From: Dulcicalothrix desertica PCC 7102
GTDB lineage: Bacteria > Cyanobacteriota > Cyanobacteriia > Cyanobacteriales > Nostocaceae
Length of the DNA stretch: 64,000 nucleotides
Assembly (NCBI RefSeq): GCF_003991905.1
Contig: NZ_RSCL01000030.1
Location: forward strand, 1 to 64,000
Reading direction: 5' to 3'
Shown here: positions 54,803-62,935 of the stretch, piece after piece
Layout: each line of letters begins with the position of its first letter
Position numbering within the stretch: position 1 is the stretch's first letter
Notes under the pieces: model-generated
The model's input: the letters and a program-made list of their open reading frames with translations, nothing else
Databases searched by the model: none
What the model was told of the DNA's origin: nothing
Made by a program: the position numbers and the translations under genes

Positions 54803-54825
54803 AGGTGGATTGAACTTATCCACCT
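54803..54825. terminator. Bidirectional rho-independent terminator
   Basis: AGGTGGAT and ATCCACCT form an 8-bp stem with a 7-base loop, preceded by AAAAA and followed by TCTTCTT. It separates two converging genes. Confidence 0.8.
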
Positions 54826-54830
54826 TCTTC

Positions 54831-55919
54831 TTAATTCATGCTCGAAGCAGCAACAACTGAACCTTTAAAGTGTCCATTTGTCTTTCCTAAACGCTCGGCA
54901 ATAACTTGACGGTACACAGCTTCATAACCATCAGCCATTTTTTGAGCGCTAAAGTTTTGCCAAACATAGTCACGGCAAATGTTGCGGTCAAGAGCAACAG
55001 CTTTGTCAATAGCTTCGACACATTCATCAACGCTTTCACAGACAAAACCAGTCTTACCATGCGCGATAACTTCAGGTGTGGAACCCATCTTCATTGCAAT
55101 AACTGGTGTACCAGCAGCCATTGACTCAACCATTACTAAACCAAAAGGTTCACGCCAAGTTATTGGGAACAGGGTTGCTGCCGCACGTCCCATAAGTTCA
55201 TTCTTTTGAATGTGGTTAGCTTCACCTAAATACTGAATTTGCTCACCATCTATACGGGGCTTAATTTCGCGTTCAAAGTATTCAACGTCTACCACATCAA
55301 CTTTACCAGCCATTTTTAAAGTCCATCCAGAACGCTTGGCAATTTCTATAGCGTGGTGTGGGCCTTTTTCTGGAGATATACGACCAACAAAGGCTAAATA
55401 AGGTTGTTCAGATGGTTGAGGGAAAAATTTATGGCTAGCAACATCTATACCGTTATAAACTGTTGCAACACAATTCAAATCTAATCTTGGTTCACGTTGT
55501 GAATCTGAAATGCTGATATACGGCTGACGCTTGGCGTGCTTGAACATCTTTTCATTGTCAGGCGTAAAAATACCGTGCAGTGTGTGAACTGTGGGCGTTG
55601 AAACTAAATTAACGAAAGGTAAGGAGCTAAAGCCGACATGAGAATGAATAACATCGAACTCCGAAGCCCTTTCGTAGACCCAATTAAGTTGCAGCATTTC
55701 ATAAATGCCGTACTCTTTAACGTTTGAGTCCAACCGCAAAGCGCGGGGATGAACTGATTCGAGCTTTGCTAAAGTTAGCGAGTCTCCCGAAGCGAAAAGC
55801 GTTACTTCATGTCCGCGTCGAACCAATTCATCTGTCAGCAACCCCACCACTAACTCAGTGCCACCGTAACCTGGTGGTGGTACTCTTTCCCATAATGGAG
55901 CAACTTGAGCAATCCGCAT
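54831..55919 (-). CDS. Glycosyltransferase family 4
   Basis: 362 residues. The N-terminal GT-B half begins MRIAQVAPLWERVPPPGYGG, then TELVVGLLTDELVRRGHEVT. The C-terminal half has YLAFVGRISPEKGPHHAIEI and FPITWREPFGLVMVESMAAG with the E-x7-E motif, then TPVIAMKMGSTPEVI. AAGGAG lies 8 bases before the ATG. This type is common in cyanobacteria and often annotated as sucrose- or glycolipid-related. Specificity is not visible here. A long non-coding gap follows. Confidence 0.9.
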   Translation of the reverse strand: MRIAQVAPLWERVPPPGYGGTELVVGLLTDELVRRGHEVTLFASGDSLTLAKLESVHPRALRLDSNVKEYGIYEMLQLNWVYERASEFDVIHSHVGFSSLPFVNLVSTPTVHTLHGIFTPDNEKMFKHAKRQPYISISDSQREPRLDLNCVATVYNGIDVASHKFFPQPSEQPYLAFVGRISPEKGPHHAIEIAKRSGWTLKMAGKVDVVDVEYFEREIKPRIDGEQIQYLGEANHIQKNELMGRAAATLFPITWREPFGLVMVESMAAGTPVIAMKMGSTPEVIAHGKTGFVCESVDECVEAIDKAVALDRNICRDYVWQNFSAQKMADGYEAVYRQVIAERLGKTNGHFKGSVVAASSMN

Positions 55920-56765
55920 TTTTTTCTCCTTAAATGTGATTTAGACACACTTGCGCTTGTTGAAGGCGCCTGTGATAGTCTTAATTGTGTTAATAAACGT
56001 TTAGCCGATTTAGCTGAATTTAGCTGAAATTTAGCTGAAATTTAAAAGTGCATTCGAGATTCTGATAAGAACTTTAAGGGTTTGAAAATCAAAACCTTAT
56101 CTACCCGAAGTATTGAAGTTATACTACCACAAGAAATATTTTTATCGGAATATACCTTTAGATAGCTACTATAAAGACTGCTTAAACCAGGCACTTTAAG
56201 TATTGTTCAGTTTTAGATAAAGCTTTTTAAAACTGACAACTACCATGCGTAAGAGTTTTAGTACTACTATAATTGCTACAATAATAGTAAGCATTTAGTA
56301 CAGCTATATAAACAAGCTGGTAAACGTATAATTAGCATTTACTCTATGAGAGTAATACTATACTCGTTTATTAAGTTTTTAAAGAAAGCTGTATGTTGTC
56401 ATGAATCAGTAAAAATCTCACACTGCTTGCTTTTGCGTTGTAATTACTGATAGTTTATTGGATGATTATGAAAATGTTTTTATCGAATTTATGTATAAAA
56501 TGTCAACAGTACGCAGGACATGAGGCGTTTTGCTCGAAGTAGTTTTTCGGGCAGCGTTAAAGATACTTCGCTCCGTTCCGTATGACACATCCGATACTTA
56601 ATCAACGTTTTCGAGTCACAAACAGTGAATATTACCTTAAGTGCAGTTTGACAGTTGAAAATAGTAATCAAAATTACAGAAAGATTTAACAAACTGATTC
56701 ATTTCAAATTATCTCGTCTGAATTCTTTGTACTCAATCTGTAAAATTCACCTTTGATATTGACTT
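55920..56765. other. Long AT-rich gap with small repeats
   Basis: A TTTAGCTGAA-type unit is repeated four times at about 56000-56043. A hairpin-bearing repeat at 56517-56583 (AAAGATACTTCGCTCCGTTC) is read by a spurious frame. No protein gene is convincing. Confidence 0.55.
56000..56043. repeat. Tandem TTTAGCTGAA repeat
   Basis: Three good copies and one degenerate copy of a 9-10-base unit, TTTAGCTGAA, occur in a row. It resembles the short tandem repeats common in filamentous cyanobacteria. Confidence 0.75.
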
Positions 56766-56843
56766 ATGGATAAAGCTAAATTGTGGGTAGGTGTAGTTTC
56801 CGTGCTTGTTGGCTACTGGGTACTAGTTAACTTGATGATGTAA
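56766..56843 (+). CDS. Possible 25-residue single-helix membrane protein
   Basis: ATG to TAA encodes MDKAKLWVGVVSVLVGYWVL followed by VNLMM. A short charged N-terminus is followed by one hydrophobic helix, the design of small photosystem or NDH-type subunits, but I do not recognise a family. The ribosome site is weak. It is short enough to occur by chance, so support is modest. Confidence 0.35.
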   Translation: MDKAKLWVGVVSVLVGYWVLVNLMM

Positions 56844-56848
56844 TATGT

Positions 56849-56870
56849 GGGTCAGGCATCCTGCCTGACC
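56849..56870. repeat. GGTCAGGCATCCTGCCTGACC hairpin
   Basis: GGTCAGGCA and TGCCTGACC arms with a 3-base loop, directly after the putative 25-residue gene. It could serve as its terminator. Confidence 0.75.
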
Positions 56871-56888
56871 ACTATTGTAGAGACGCGG

Positions 56889-56916
56889 GTAGAGACGTGA
56901 TTAATCACGTCTCTAC
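56889..56916. repeat. Palindromic repeat supplying a stop codon
   Basis: A perfect palindrome of GTAGAGACGTGATT and its complement, preceded by a partial GTAGAGACGCG. Its right arm contains the TAG stop of the Gfo/Idh/MocA gene on the minus strand. Confidence 0.88.
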
Positions 56917-58043
56917 GATTTACCCGAAGGGTCAGCGGCGTGAACTAATTCTGGTTGTTGCTCGTTTGCTGGACGCTCGATAATTTGCTCGGCGCCTGGT
57001 CTAAGCTGTCGTTTAAATGTACCTAGTTTTACTGGTTTACCTGTTTGGGCAGATTCATAGATAGCGCGAATGATGCGAACATCGGCAAGTCCTTCTTCTC
57101 CTGATGGTTCGGGTTCTTTATTATTTAATACACAATCAGAGAAGTAAATAATTTCCGCTGCAAATTGATCGCCCGCTGAGAATGATTCTTCTTGTGTTTC
57201 TTGATTAATAGTAATTTGCTGCTTGAGTTCTCCTTGATAAGAGTAAGCAGAGTCCATCCGTAAATCACCTTTTGTTCCTACTACTTGGTAACTTGATACT
57301 GATGCGGCGCCGAAACTCGATGTAAATGTTGCGAGTCGCTCTCCAGGGAAGCGCATTATTACACTTGTCATTTCCTCTATTTTTTCAAACCGCTTTTCTC
57401 CGTTGTTAGCACTGACGGCAATAATTTCGGTCGGTTCGTCCTGAAACAAATAACGTACTGCGTTAATACAGTAAACACCCATATCATATACGGTGCCACC
57501 ACCTATGGAAATATCTTCCATCCGAACGTTATCTTCAGCAACTTGCTGGGAAAATACTGAATTAAATATGCGGGGTTCACCAATTTTGCCTGATTTAATC
57601 GTTTCTATAGCCTGTAAATTTGCTTTGTCAAAATGTAAGCGATAAGCAATCATTAATTTGACGTTATTTTCTTTGGCTGCGCGCATCATGTGTTCGCACT
57701 CTTCTTCAGTTACAGCCATTGGTTTTTCACAGAGTATATGAATACCTTTATCTGCTGCTCTTTGAGTATATTCCAGGTGTAAATGATTAGGTAATGCTAT
57801 GTATACGGCATCAATATCGCCGCTGTTGAGGCATTCTTCATACTGTCCGTAGGAGTAAGTTTTTACTCCGTATTTTTTGCCAAGTTCTTCTTGTTTAGTC
57901 GGGTCGTCAGAAACTAATGCTGTAAGTTGGGAATTAGACGCTTGTGCAAACGCGGGTAAGACTGTTTCTTGAGCTATCCACCCAAGTCTGACTACTGCGT
58001 AACGAATATGATGACCGTTGTTTGAGTTAGAATTATTAGCCAT
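56913..58043 (-). CDS. Gfo/Idh/MocA-family oxidoreductase
   Basis: 376 residues. The N-terminal Rossmann domain reads YAVVRLGWIAQETVLPAFAQ, and the sugar-site motif is ILCEKPMAVTEEECEHMMRA with the catalytic-region Lys. The second domain has GGGTVYDMGVYCINAVRYLF. Members oxidise or reduce sugars with a bound NAD(P). The first Gly of the usual G-x-G-x-x-A motif is Arg here (AGA for the expected GGA). The C-terminal tail after KLGTFKRQLRP is variable, and the stop lies within a palindromic repeat. Confidence 0.9.
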   Translation of the reverse strand: MANNSNSNNGHHIRYAVVRLGWIAQETVLPAFAQASNSQLTALVSDDPTKQEELGKKYGVKTYSYGQYEECLNSGDIDAVYIALPNHLHLEYTQRAADKGIHILCEKPMAVTEEECEHMMRAAKENNVKLMIAYRLHFDKANLQAIETIKSGKIGEPRIFNSVFSQQVAEDNVRMEDISIGGGTVYDMGVYCINAVRYLFQDEPTEIIAVSANNGEKRFEKIEEMTSVIMRFPGERLATFTSSFGAASVSSYQVVGTKGDLRMDSAYSYQGELKQQITINQETQEESFSAGDQFAAEIIYFSDCVLNNKEPEPSGEEGLADVRIIRAIYESAQTGKPVKLGTFKRQLRPGAEQIIERPANEQQPELVHAADPSGKS

Positions 58044-58418
58044 GAGTTCCTTTTTTATTTCAATAATATGAATATTGAGATAGAGAACAGAAATTATCTG
58101 CTTCTCAGGCTAGAAACTCATGGTAATAGTTCCATCTTCCTCGCGATGGAGAGAATTTATTATTTATCTTTATGTCATTTGGCTGTTGTTAAGTTATAAA
58201 AATTATAATCACGTATAATAATTATTATTTACAAACTTTTAACTAAATTTCAATAAAAATAGTTTAAAATCATAATTTTTTAATACCGCAGATAGAAGCT
58301 ATTTATAATTAAATAACCTAATTATATGTAGAGACGCGAGGAACATCGCGTCTCTACAACGTTTTGTTTGTAAACAGAATATTTTTCATACATTAAATTA
58401 GCAACATCACCTTATAAA
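58044..58418. other. AT-rich divergent promoter region
   Basis: Lies between two divergent genes. A palindromic repeat occupies 58328-58357. The remainder is very AT-rich with no visible gene. Confidence 0.5.
58328..58357. repeat. Short palindromic repeat, GAGGAACAT centre
   Basis: GTAGAGACGCGA and TCGCGTCTCTAC arms, with GGAACA as loop. It is about 60 bases before the DUF3611 gene. Confidence 0.85.
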
Positions 58419-59039
58419 ATGGAAACAAGGTCAAATACACAGGTTATAGAGCGGAAGCTAGAGCAAATTGGCAATATCTTGCGGCTTGCAGGATGGATTG
58501 GTTTTTGGGTAGAGCTTGGGTTTGCTGTTGCTGGGGGACTGACATTATTATTTGCGATTACCGGACGCAGTTTCAACCAAACTATTACATCTCCTACATC
58601 TGTACCAGGAGCAGCAGTTAATTACACTCAATCCACTACACCAGGTCTTGGAATTGGTATATTTTGGGCAGGTTGTGGAATATTACTGTTGCTATTTAAT
58701 GTTTACTTAGCGTTTCGACAAACAAGACTAGCTAGACGACTCCGTAATGGTGACATTAGCACGCATCCTAAGAAATCTGAAGTGATGCAAATTGTGCGAT
58801 GGGGTATTATTGCGAGTTTGGTAGGAATGCTCGCAACAATTATAGGAGGTGGCGTCACTCTAGCAGTACTACTTGCAAAATCAATTGCTGTACCTCAAGG
58901 TGTTGCTGTAATTGACCCCAATCGTATTATCCGCGCGCTTGATATTTTTGTTGCATTAGCAAATATGAATGGTATTACTGGAAACTTTGTAGGTTTAGTT
59001 GCGGGTTTAGGTATTTTGAATTGGTTACACCGAGAATAA
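58419..59039 (+). CDS. DUF3611 family membrane protein
   Basis: 206 residues with four membrane helices (LAGWIGFWVELGFAVAGGLT, GIGIFWAGCGILLLLFNVYL, WGIIASLVGMLATIIGGGVT, GNFVGLVAGLGILNWL). Conserved features are the N-terminal RKLEQIGNILRLAGW and FRQTRLARRLRNG between helices 2 and 3. DUF3611 proteins occur in cyanobacteria and plastids. The role is unknown. Confidence 0.85.
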   Translation: METRSNTQVIERKLEQIGNILRLAGWIGFWVELGFAVAGGLTLLFAITGRSFNQTITSPTSVPGAAVNYTQSTTPGLGIGIFWAGCGILLLLFNVYLAFRQTRLARRLRNGDISTHPKKSEVMQIVRWGIIASLVGMLATIIGGGVTLAVLLAKSIAVPQGVAVIDPNRIIRALDIFVALANMNGITGNFVGLVAGLGILNWLHRE

Positions 59040-59057
59040 TATCAATACTTGTGGTGC

Positions 59058-59807
59058 TTAAACGTTCATATAGCCACCATCAACAACGATATCTGCCGCT
59101 GTTATGTAAGATGATTCATTGCTAGCTAGAAAAACAACAGCAGAGGCAATTTCTTCTGGCCTCCCAAAACGTCCTAGCGGTGCGGACTGCTTCACATATT
59201 CTCCAAAACTGTCGAGTGCTTCTGGTGACAACCCCATTTTGCTCTGAAAATTAGTAGGTATAAAACCGGGACTAACTGTATTTACTCGAATTCTACGAGA
59301 TGCAAGTTCAGTAGCCAGGGTTCGGGCAAACGAACGTACAGCCGCCTTCGTTGCAAAATACACGCTGCCTGTTGCTGCTCCTTTCTCATGGACTGCCGAC
59401 GCATTTAAAATGACGCTTGCTTCTTTGTTCAACAGTCCAGCAAGTTTCTGTACAGTAAAAAAGGCGCCTTTAACGTTGATATCGAATTGGTCATCGTAAA
59501 ATGCCTCGTCAATTGCTTCCAGGGGTGCGAAAAGTCCGATTCCGGCATTTACAAATAGAACATCTAACCCACCAAATTCTACTTTCACTCGTTCTGCCAA
59601 AGTGTTCAGGTTTGAAAGCACTCGTACATCTGCTAGAACAGGAATTACGTTTGAGCCTAGTTCTTGGGCAGCAGATTGCAACCTCTCCTCGTTTTGTCCG
59701 GTAATAATCACTCGCGCACCATCTGCAACAAACTGCTTGGTAGTTTCAAATCCAATACCTGTCGTCCCCCCTGTTATCACCGCTGTTTTGTTCTGCAATC
59801 GTGCCAT
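59058..59807 (-). CDS. Short-chain dehydrogenase/reductase
   Basis: 249 residues, classical SDR. The cofactor motif is TGGTTGIGFETTKQF, with NAG in VLFVNAGIGLF. The catalytic set is N in DINVKGAFF, S in ILNASAVHEKG, and Y-x3-K in VYFATKAA. VDGGYMNV ends the protein. The GQNEERL region after the second strand has no Asp, which favours NADP. A perfect inverted repeat lies upstream, and the adjacent TetR gene probably controls it. Confidence 0.92.
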   Translation of the reverse strand: MARLQNKTAVITGGTTGIGFETTKQFVADGARVIITGQNEERLQSAAQELGSNVIPVLADVRVLSNLNTLAERVKVEFGGLDVLFVNAGIGLFAPLEAIDEAFYDDQFDINVKGAFFTVQKLAGLLNKEASVILNASAVHEKGAATGSVYFATKAAVRSFARTLATELASRRIRVNTVSPGFIPTNFQSKMGLSPEALDSFGEYVKQSAPLGRFGRPEEIASAVVFLASNESSYITAADIVVDGGYMNV

Positions 59808-59838
59808 AGAAATACTTCCTAGTAAGTGTTAATCAATA

Positions 59839-59864
59839 AAACTTAAACTGAATGGTTTAAGTTT
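59839..59864. promoter_or_regulatory. Operator O1 of the TetR/SDR pair
   Basis: AAACTTAAAC and GTTTAAGTTT form a perfect 10-bp inverted repeat with a 6-base centre. It lies 32 bases upstream of the SDR start. Confidence 0.75.
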
Positions 59865-59876
59865 AGGTAAAAAAAT

Positions 59877-60467
59877 TTAGGATTCTTTGAGAAGTGCCAT
59901 TATTGCCTGAACGGTACTCACTAAAAGCGCTTCAGTGTCAACCGTTCGACCCAACAGAGCCATTCCCTGTGTAGTACAAAGCAACATTCGTGCTAAATCA
60001 CGAGGCTTCGCTACCTGCTTAAGTTCTCCAACTTCTTGAGCGCGGGTAATAGCAGTACAAAAGGCATCCTCTACGTCTTGCAAGTAGCGCCGTAAGGTTG
60101 ATGCAATTTCCTCGTCACTGGTATTAAAGTCAGCAATATTCGTGCCAAGCATACAGCCTTTGCTTCCTGGTAAGGAATGCATCTGTTGCAGATTTTGAAG
60201 CACTATCTCCAGATTTTCCAGAGGGGAACCCGGCGCCAAAAGCTGGTCTCGCATCAACTTCACCTCTGTTTTGGCATAATATTCGAGTGCTTTGAGAAAG
60301 AGCGAATGCTTGTTGCCAAACGTATCATACAGACTCTTTTTGCCAATGCCCATCACATCAAGCAGTTCAGAGAGACTAGCTGCCTCATAACCGCGCGCCC
60401 AAAACACCTCCATTGCCTTTGAGAGGGCAACTTCAGGGTCAAATTGTTTATTTGGTCCTCGACTCAT
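59877..60467 (-). CDS. TetR/AcrR-family regulator
   Basis: 196 residues from MSRGPNKQFD. A GTG two codons earlier is less likely. The N-terminal domain has ALSKAMEVFWARGYEAASLS, then ELLDVMGIGKKSLYDTFGNK, typical of the AcuR/YxaF-like branch. The ligand domain has SKGCMLGTNIADF, also typical of that branch. It is co-oriented with the SDR gene, and both have related palindromic sites upstream, so it likely represses itself and the SDR. Confidence 0.88.
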   Translation of the reverse strand: MSRGPNKQFDPEVALSKAMEVFWARGYEAASLSELLDVMGIGKKSLYDTFGNKHSLFLKALEYYAKTEVKLMRDQLLAPGSPLENLEIVLQNLQQMHSLPGSKGCMLGTNIADFNTSDEEIASTLRRYLQDVEDAFCTAITRAQEVGELKQVAKPRDLARMLLCTTQGMALLGRTVDTEALLVSTVQAIMALLKES

Positions 60468-60486
60468 ATACACACCATAGCATTAA

Positions 60487-60505
60487 TTAAACCGATTGGT
60501 CAAGG
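60487..60505. promoter_or_regulatory. Operator O2, half-conserved copy of O1
   Basis: TTAAACCGATTGGTCAAGG matches O1 (TTAAACTGAATGGTTTAAG) at 14 of 19 positions. It lies 20 bases upstream of the TetR start, the expected place for autoregulation. Confidence 0.6.
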
Positions 60506-60564
60506 TTTAGGTATCGGATATGATAAAACTAATTAATATGATAAAAGTACCTTCAAACAATATC

Positions 60565-60679
60565 AGGACTTACGCAAAAATCCTAGAAACCTGGTTTTTT
60601 GGTCGATAATTTGTAATAAAAACGACGATTTGTCTGCGACAATGAATGGGTAGAAACCAGGTTTCTGTGCGTAAGTCCT
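60565..60679. mobile_element. MITE-like element with 12-bp ends
   Basis: AGGACTTACGCA and TGCGTAAGTCCT are exact inverted ends of a 115-base element. A nested AGAAACCTGG/CCAGGTTTCT pair lies inside. No transposase. A frame running across it at 60563-60790 is not a gene. Confidence 0.7.
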
Positions 60680-60773
60680 AAATATAAGTTGTAACAGTAT
60701 TAGGTAAATACAAATGAGTTCAGAACAAAATTTATTAGTAAAATGGCGTTCTAAATATATGGATTGACATAGT

Positions 60774-61478
60774 TTAAGCGAGTACACCATTTAACACTAA
60801 GTTAATTGCTGCTTGGGTGTAACGTTCAATCATTTCATCACTAAGTAACTCGACATCTGGGGTCAGATGTTTTAGGTTCTCATAGGCATTTGCATAAAAA
60901 ACACATATTCCAGCTATAGTCAGTGTTGTCATGTATGGGTCTTGCTTACAAAAAGTCCCCTCTTGCATTCCCTTTTCTAATATTTTGGTAACATATGTAA
61001 GTGGTTGCGACCAATTTGTTTGCTGAAAATATTTACCTTGATTTTGGTTCGCTTCTTGAAATAACAACATTCCTTGATAACGATGCGAAATTTCATAAGC
61101 AATTACAGTTCGCAAAAAAACTTGTAGCGCTTCAATAGCTGGTAGTTCTTCCAAGTTCATTTGCTCCAACATCTGTTGAAATTCAGAAGCTGGTTGCTCC
61201 AACACCGCTTGATATAACCCTTCCTTACTCTGGAAGTAATAATAAATCATCCTCGGCGCCACTCCTGCACTTTTAGCTATGGCATCGGTTCGGGCGCCAA
61301 ATAACCCATTTTTCGCAAACTCAATTACTGCGGCATCCAGAATTTGCTGTTTTGTTACCTCGGCATCACGAGTTACCCGGTTGACTTTTGATGATGGTTG
61401 TGTATTTTCTGTACTGCCCACAGTTGCATTTAGGTCGTTTTGCAAGCTTCCTATCTGACTGTACAAGCTTTTGCCCAT
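60774..61478 (-). CDS. TetR-family regulator divergent from the P450 gene
   Basis: 234 residues with an N-terminal extension of about 35 residues rich in Ser/Asn. The DNA-binding part is TKQQILDAAVIEFAKNGLFG, then ARTDAIAKSAGVAPRMIYYYFQSKEG. The ligand domain resembles the TetR_C_11/CrtR-like class. Divergent placement next to the P450 gene, with two matching palindromes in the gap, makes that gene its likely target. Confidence 0.88.
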   Translation of the reverse strand: MGKSLYSQIGSLQNDLNATVGSTENTQPSSKVNRVTRDAEVTKQQILDAAVIEFAKNGLFGARTDAIAKSAGVAPRMIYYYFQSKEGLYQAVLEQPASEFQQMLEQMNLEELPAIEALQVFLRTVIAYEISHRYQGMLLFQEANQNQGKYFQQTNWSQPLTYVTKILEKGMQEGTFCKQDPYMTTLTIAGICVFYANAYENLKHLTPDVELLSDEMIERYTQAAINLVLNGVLA

Positions 61479-61504
61479 ACTTACCAGCTTTTAGACTGAA
61501 ATTA

Positions 61505-61524
61505 TGAATTAAATTTTTAATTAA
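61505..61524. promoter_or_regulatory. Operator P1 in the tetR-P450 gap
   Basis: TGAATTAAATTTTTAATTAA, a 20-base imperfect palindrome 26 bases from the regulator start. It matches P2 at 18 of 20 positions. Confidence 0.6.
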
Positions 61525-61565
61525 CTATTGACATATGGTATGCAGTTATCTCATGCTGTTATTTA

Positions 61566-61585
61566 TGAAATAAATTTTTAATTCA
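61566..61585. promoter_or_regulatory. Operator P2 in the tetR-P450 gap
   Basis: TGAAATAAATTTTTAATTCA, arms TGAA-TAAA/TTTA-TTCA. It ends 13 bases before the P450 start. The two sites start 61 bases apart and enclose a TTGACA, so a regulator bound here would block the promoter. Confidence 0.62.
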
Positions 61586-61598
61586 TTCAATACAAGCT

Positions 61599-62927
61599 AT
61601 GCAACAACTCAAATCGGCTTTAGAAATGCCGGGTAGTTTTGGTGTACCAATTCTTCGCGACCTTCAATTTGCTGGAAAAGAAGGTTATTCTTTACTGCAA
61701 AGCTGGCAGCGCTACGGTTCGGTATTTAAAATGCAGCTTTTAGGGCAAAAGTGTGCAGTTTTAATAGGTGCCGAAGCAAATAAACTTGTACTTGTAGAGC
61801 AAGCAGAGCGTCTATCTTCTTATTTGGGTTGGCGATACTTTGTGGAACCAGCGTTTGGAAAAACGTTAATGATTCAAGATGGACAGCAACATTCAACAAC
61901 ACGACGCTTGATGATGCCAGCATTTCACGGTGCGGCAATTGCAAGCTATCTTGAGACAATGCAGGAGATTGTACAAGCTTGTCTTAGCGGTTGGGCTAAT
62001 CTTGGTGAGATAGTCTTGATAGACTCACTACGAAAAATGACGTTGCTAGTAGGAGCTAAATTACTATTAGGAGTGCAAGCAGAGAAAGAAATCGATGAAA
62101 TAGAGCAGTTATATAATGCCCAATTACAAGCTTCCCTCTCATTACTTAGAGTTAATTTACTATTTACAACTTTTGGAAAAGGGCAACTCGCAAGGGCATT
62201 GTTAAAGCAGCGACTCGAAGCAATGATTACAGAAAGAAGAAACCAGAATTTACAATCGTCACATGACGCACTGGGATTATTTTTAGCGGCAATAGACAGC
62301 GAAGGTAATGCACTGCCATTAAACCAAATCATGGATGAGATAATACATTTGGTCAATGCTTCTCACTTCACCACAGCGGGAATGTTGTCTTGGGCAATGT
62401 TTGAACTAGCAGCGCGCGCGGATTGGCGAGAGCGTCTTTCAGAAGAATTGGAACAAGTTGTTAAAGACGAATTAAATATCGAACATCTGCGACAATTACC
62501 GCAAATGACCAACTTTCTCAAAGAAATTGAGCGCTTATATCCACCAACATCATTGATAATTCGAGGTGTAGTCAAAGAGATTGAATATGCAGGATATAGA
62601 ATAGAGCCAGGTTGGACAATAATTATCTCTCAATTTGTCACGCATCGTTTGCCAGAAATTTACACCCACCCAGAACAATTTGACCCAGACCGCTTTGCAC
62701 CCGGACGCGAAGAAGACAAAAAAGTCCCCTTTTCATTATTAGGTTTTGGAGGTGGCGCCCATGTTTGTATCGGTCGATAATTTGCACTGCTAGAAATCAA
62801 AATTTTTCTAGCAACATTACTGCGTCACTACCGCTTTTCAGTAACACCACAATACTCTACATTGGCGCCTGTCTTAGTTCCTCCCAAAGCTCAAAATCAA
62901 TTACGTGTACGTGTAACAAAAAAATAG
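61599..62927 (+). pseudogene. Cytochrome P450 interrupted by an in-frame stop
   Basis: The first 393 residues hold most of a P450 (CYP120/CYP110-like pattern). ExxR is in FLKEIERLYPP, PERF-like FDPDRFAPG follows, and the heme loop is GFGGGAHVCIGR with C390. The next codon is TAA (62778-62780) where the family has Glu (GREFALLE). The same frame then reads FALLEIKIFLATLLRHYRF to TKK and stops at 62925, so one base substitution separates it from a 442-residue enzyme. The I-helix reads ASHFTTAG in place of the usual A-G-x-E/D-T-T, so the acid and Gly are also lost. It is probably inactive. Confidence 0.85.
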
Positions 62928-62935
62928 TAATAATT

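Noticed and set aside
56489-56692. 67-codon minus-strand frame
   Set aside because: The core CHTERSEVS segment is the translation of a common intergenic repeat, and the flanks have no coding character.
60563-60790. 75-codon minus-strand frame
   Set aside because: Half of it lies within the AGGACTTACGCA element.
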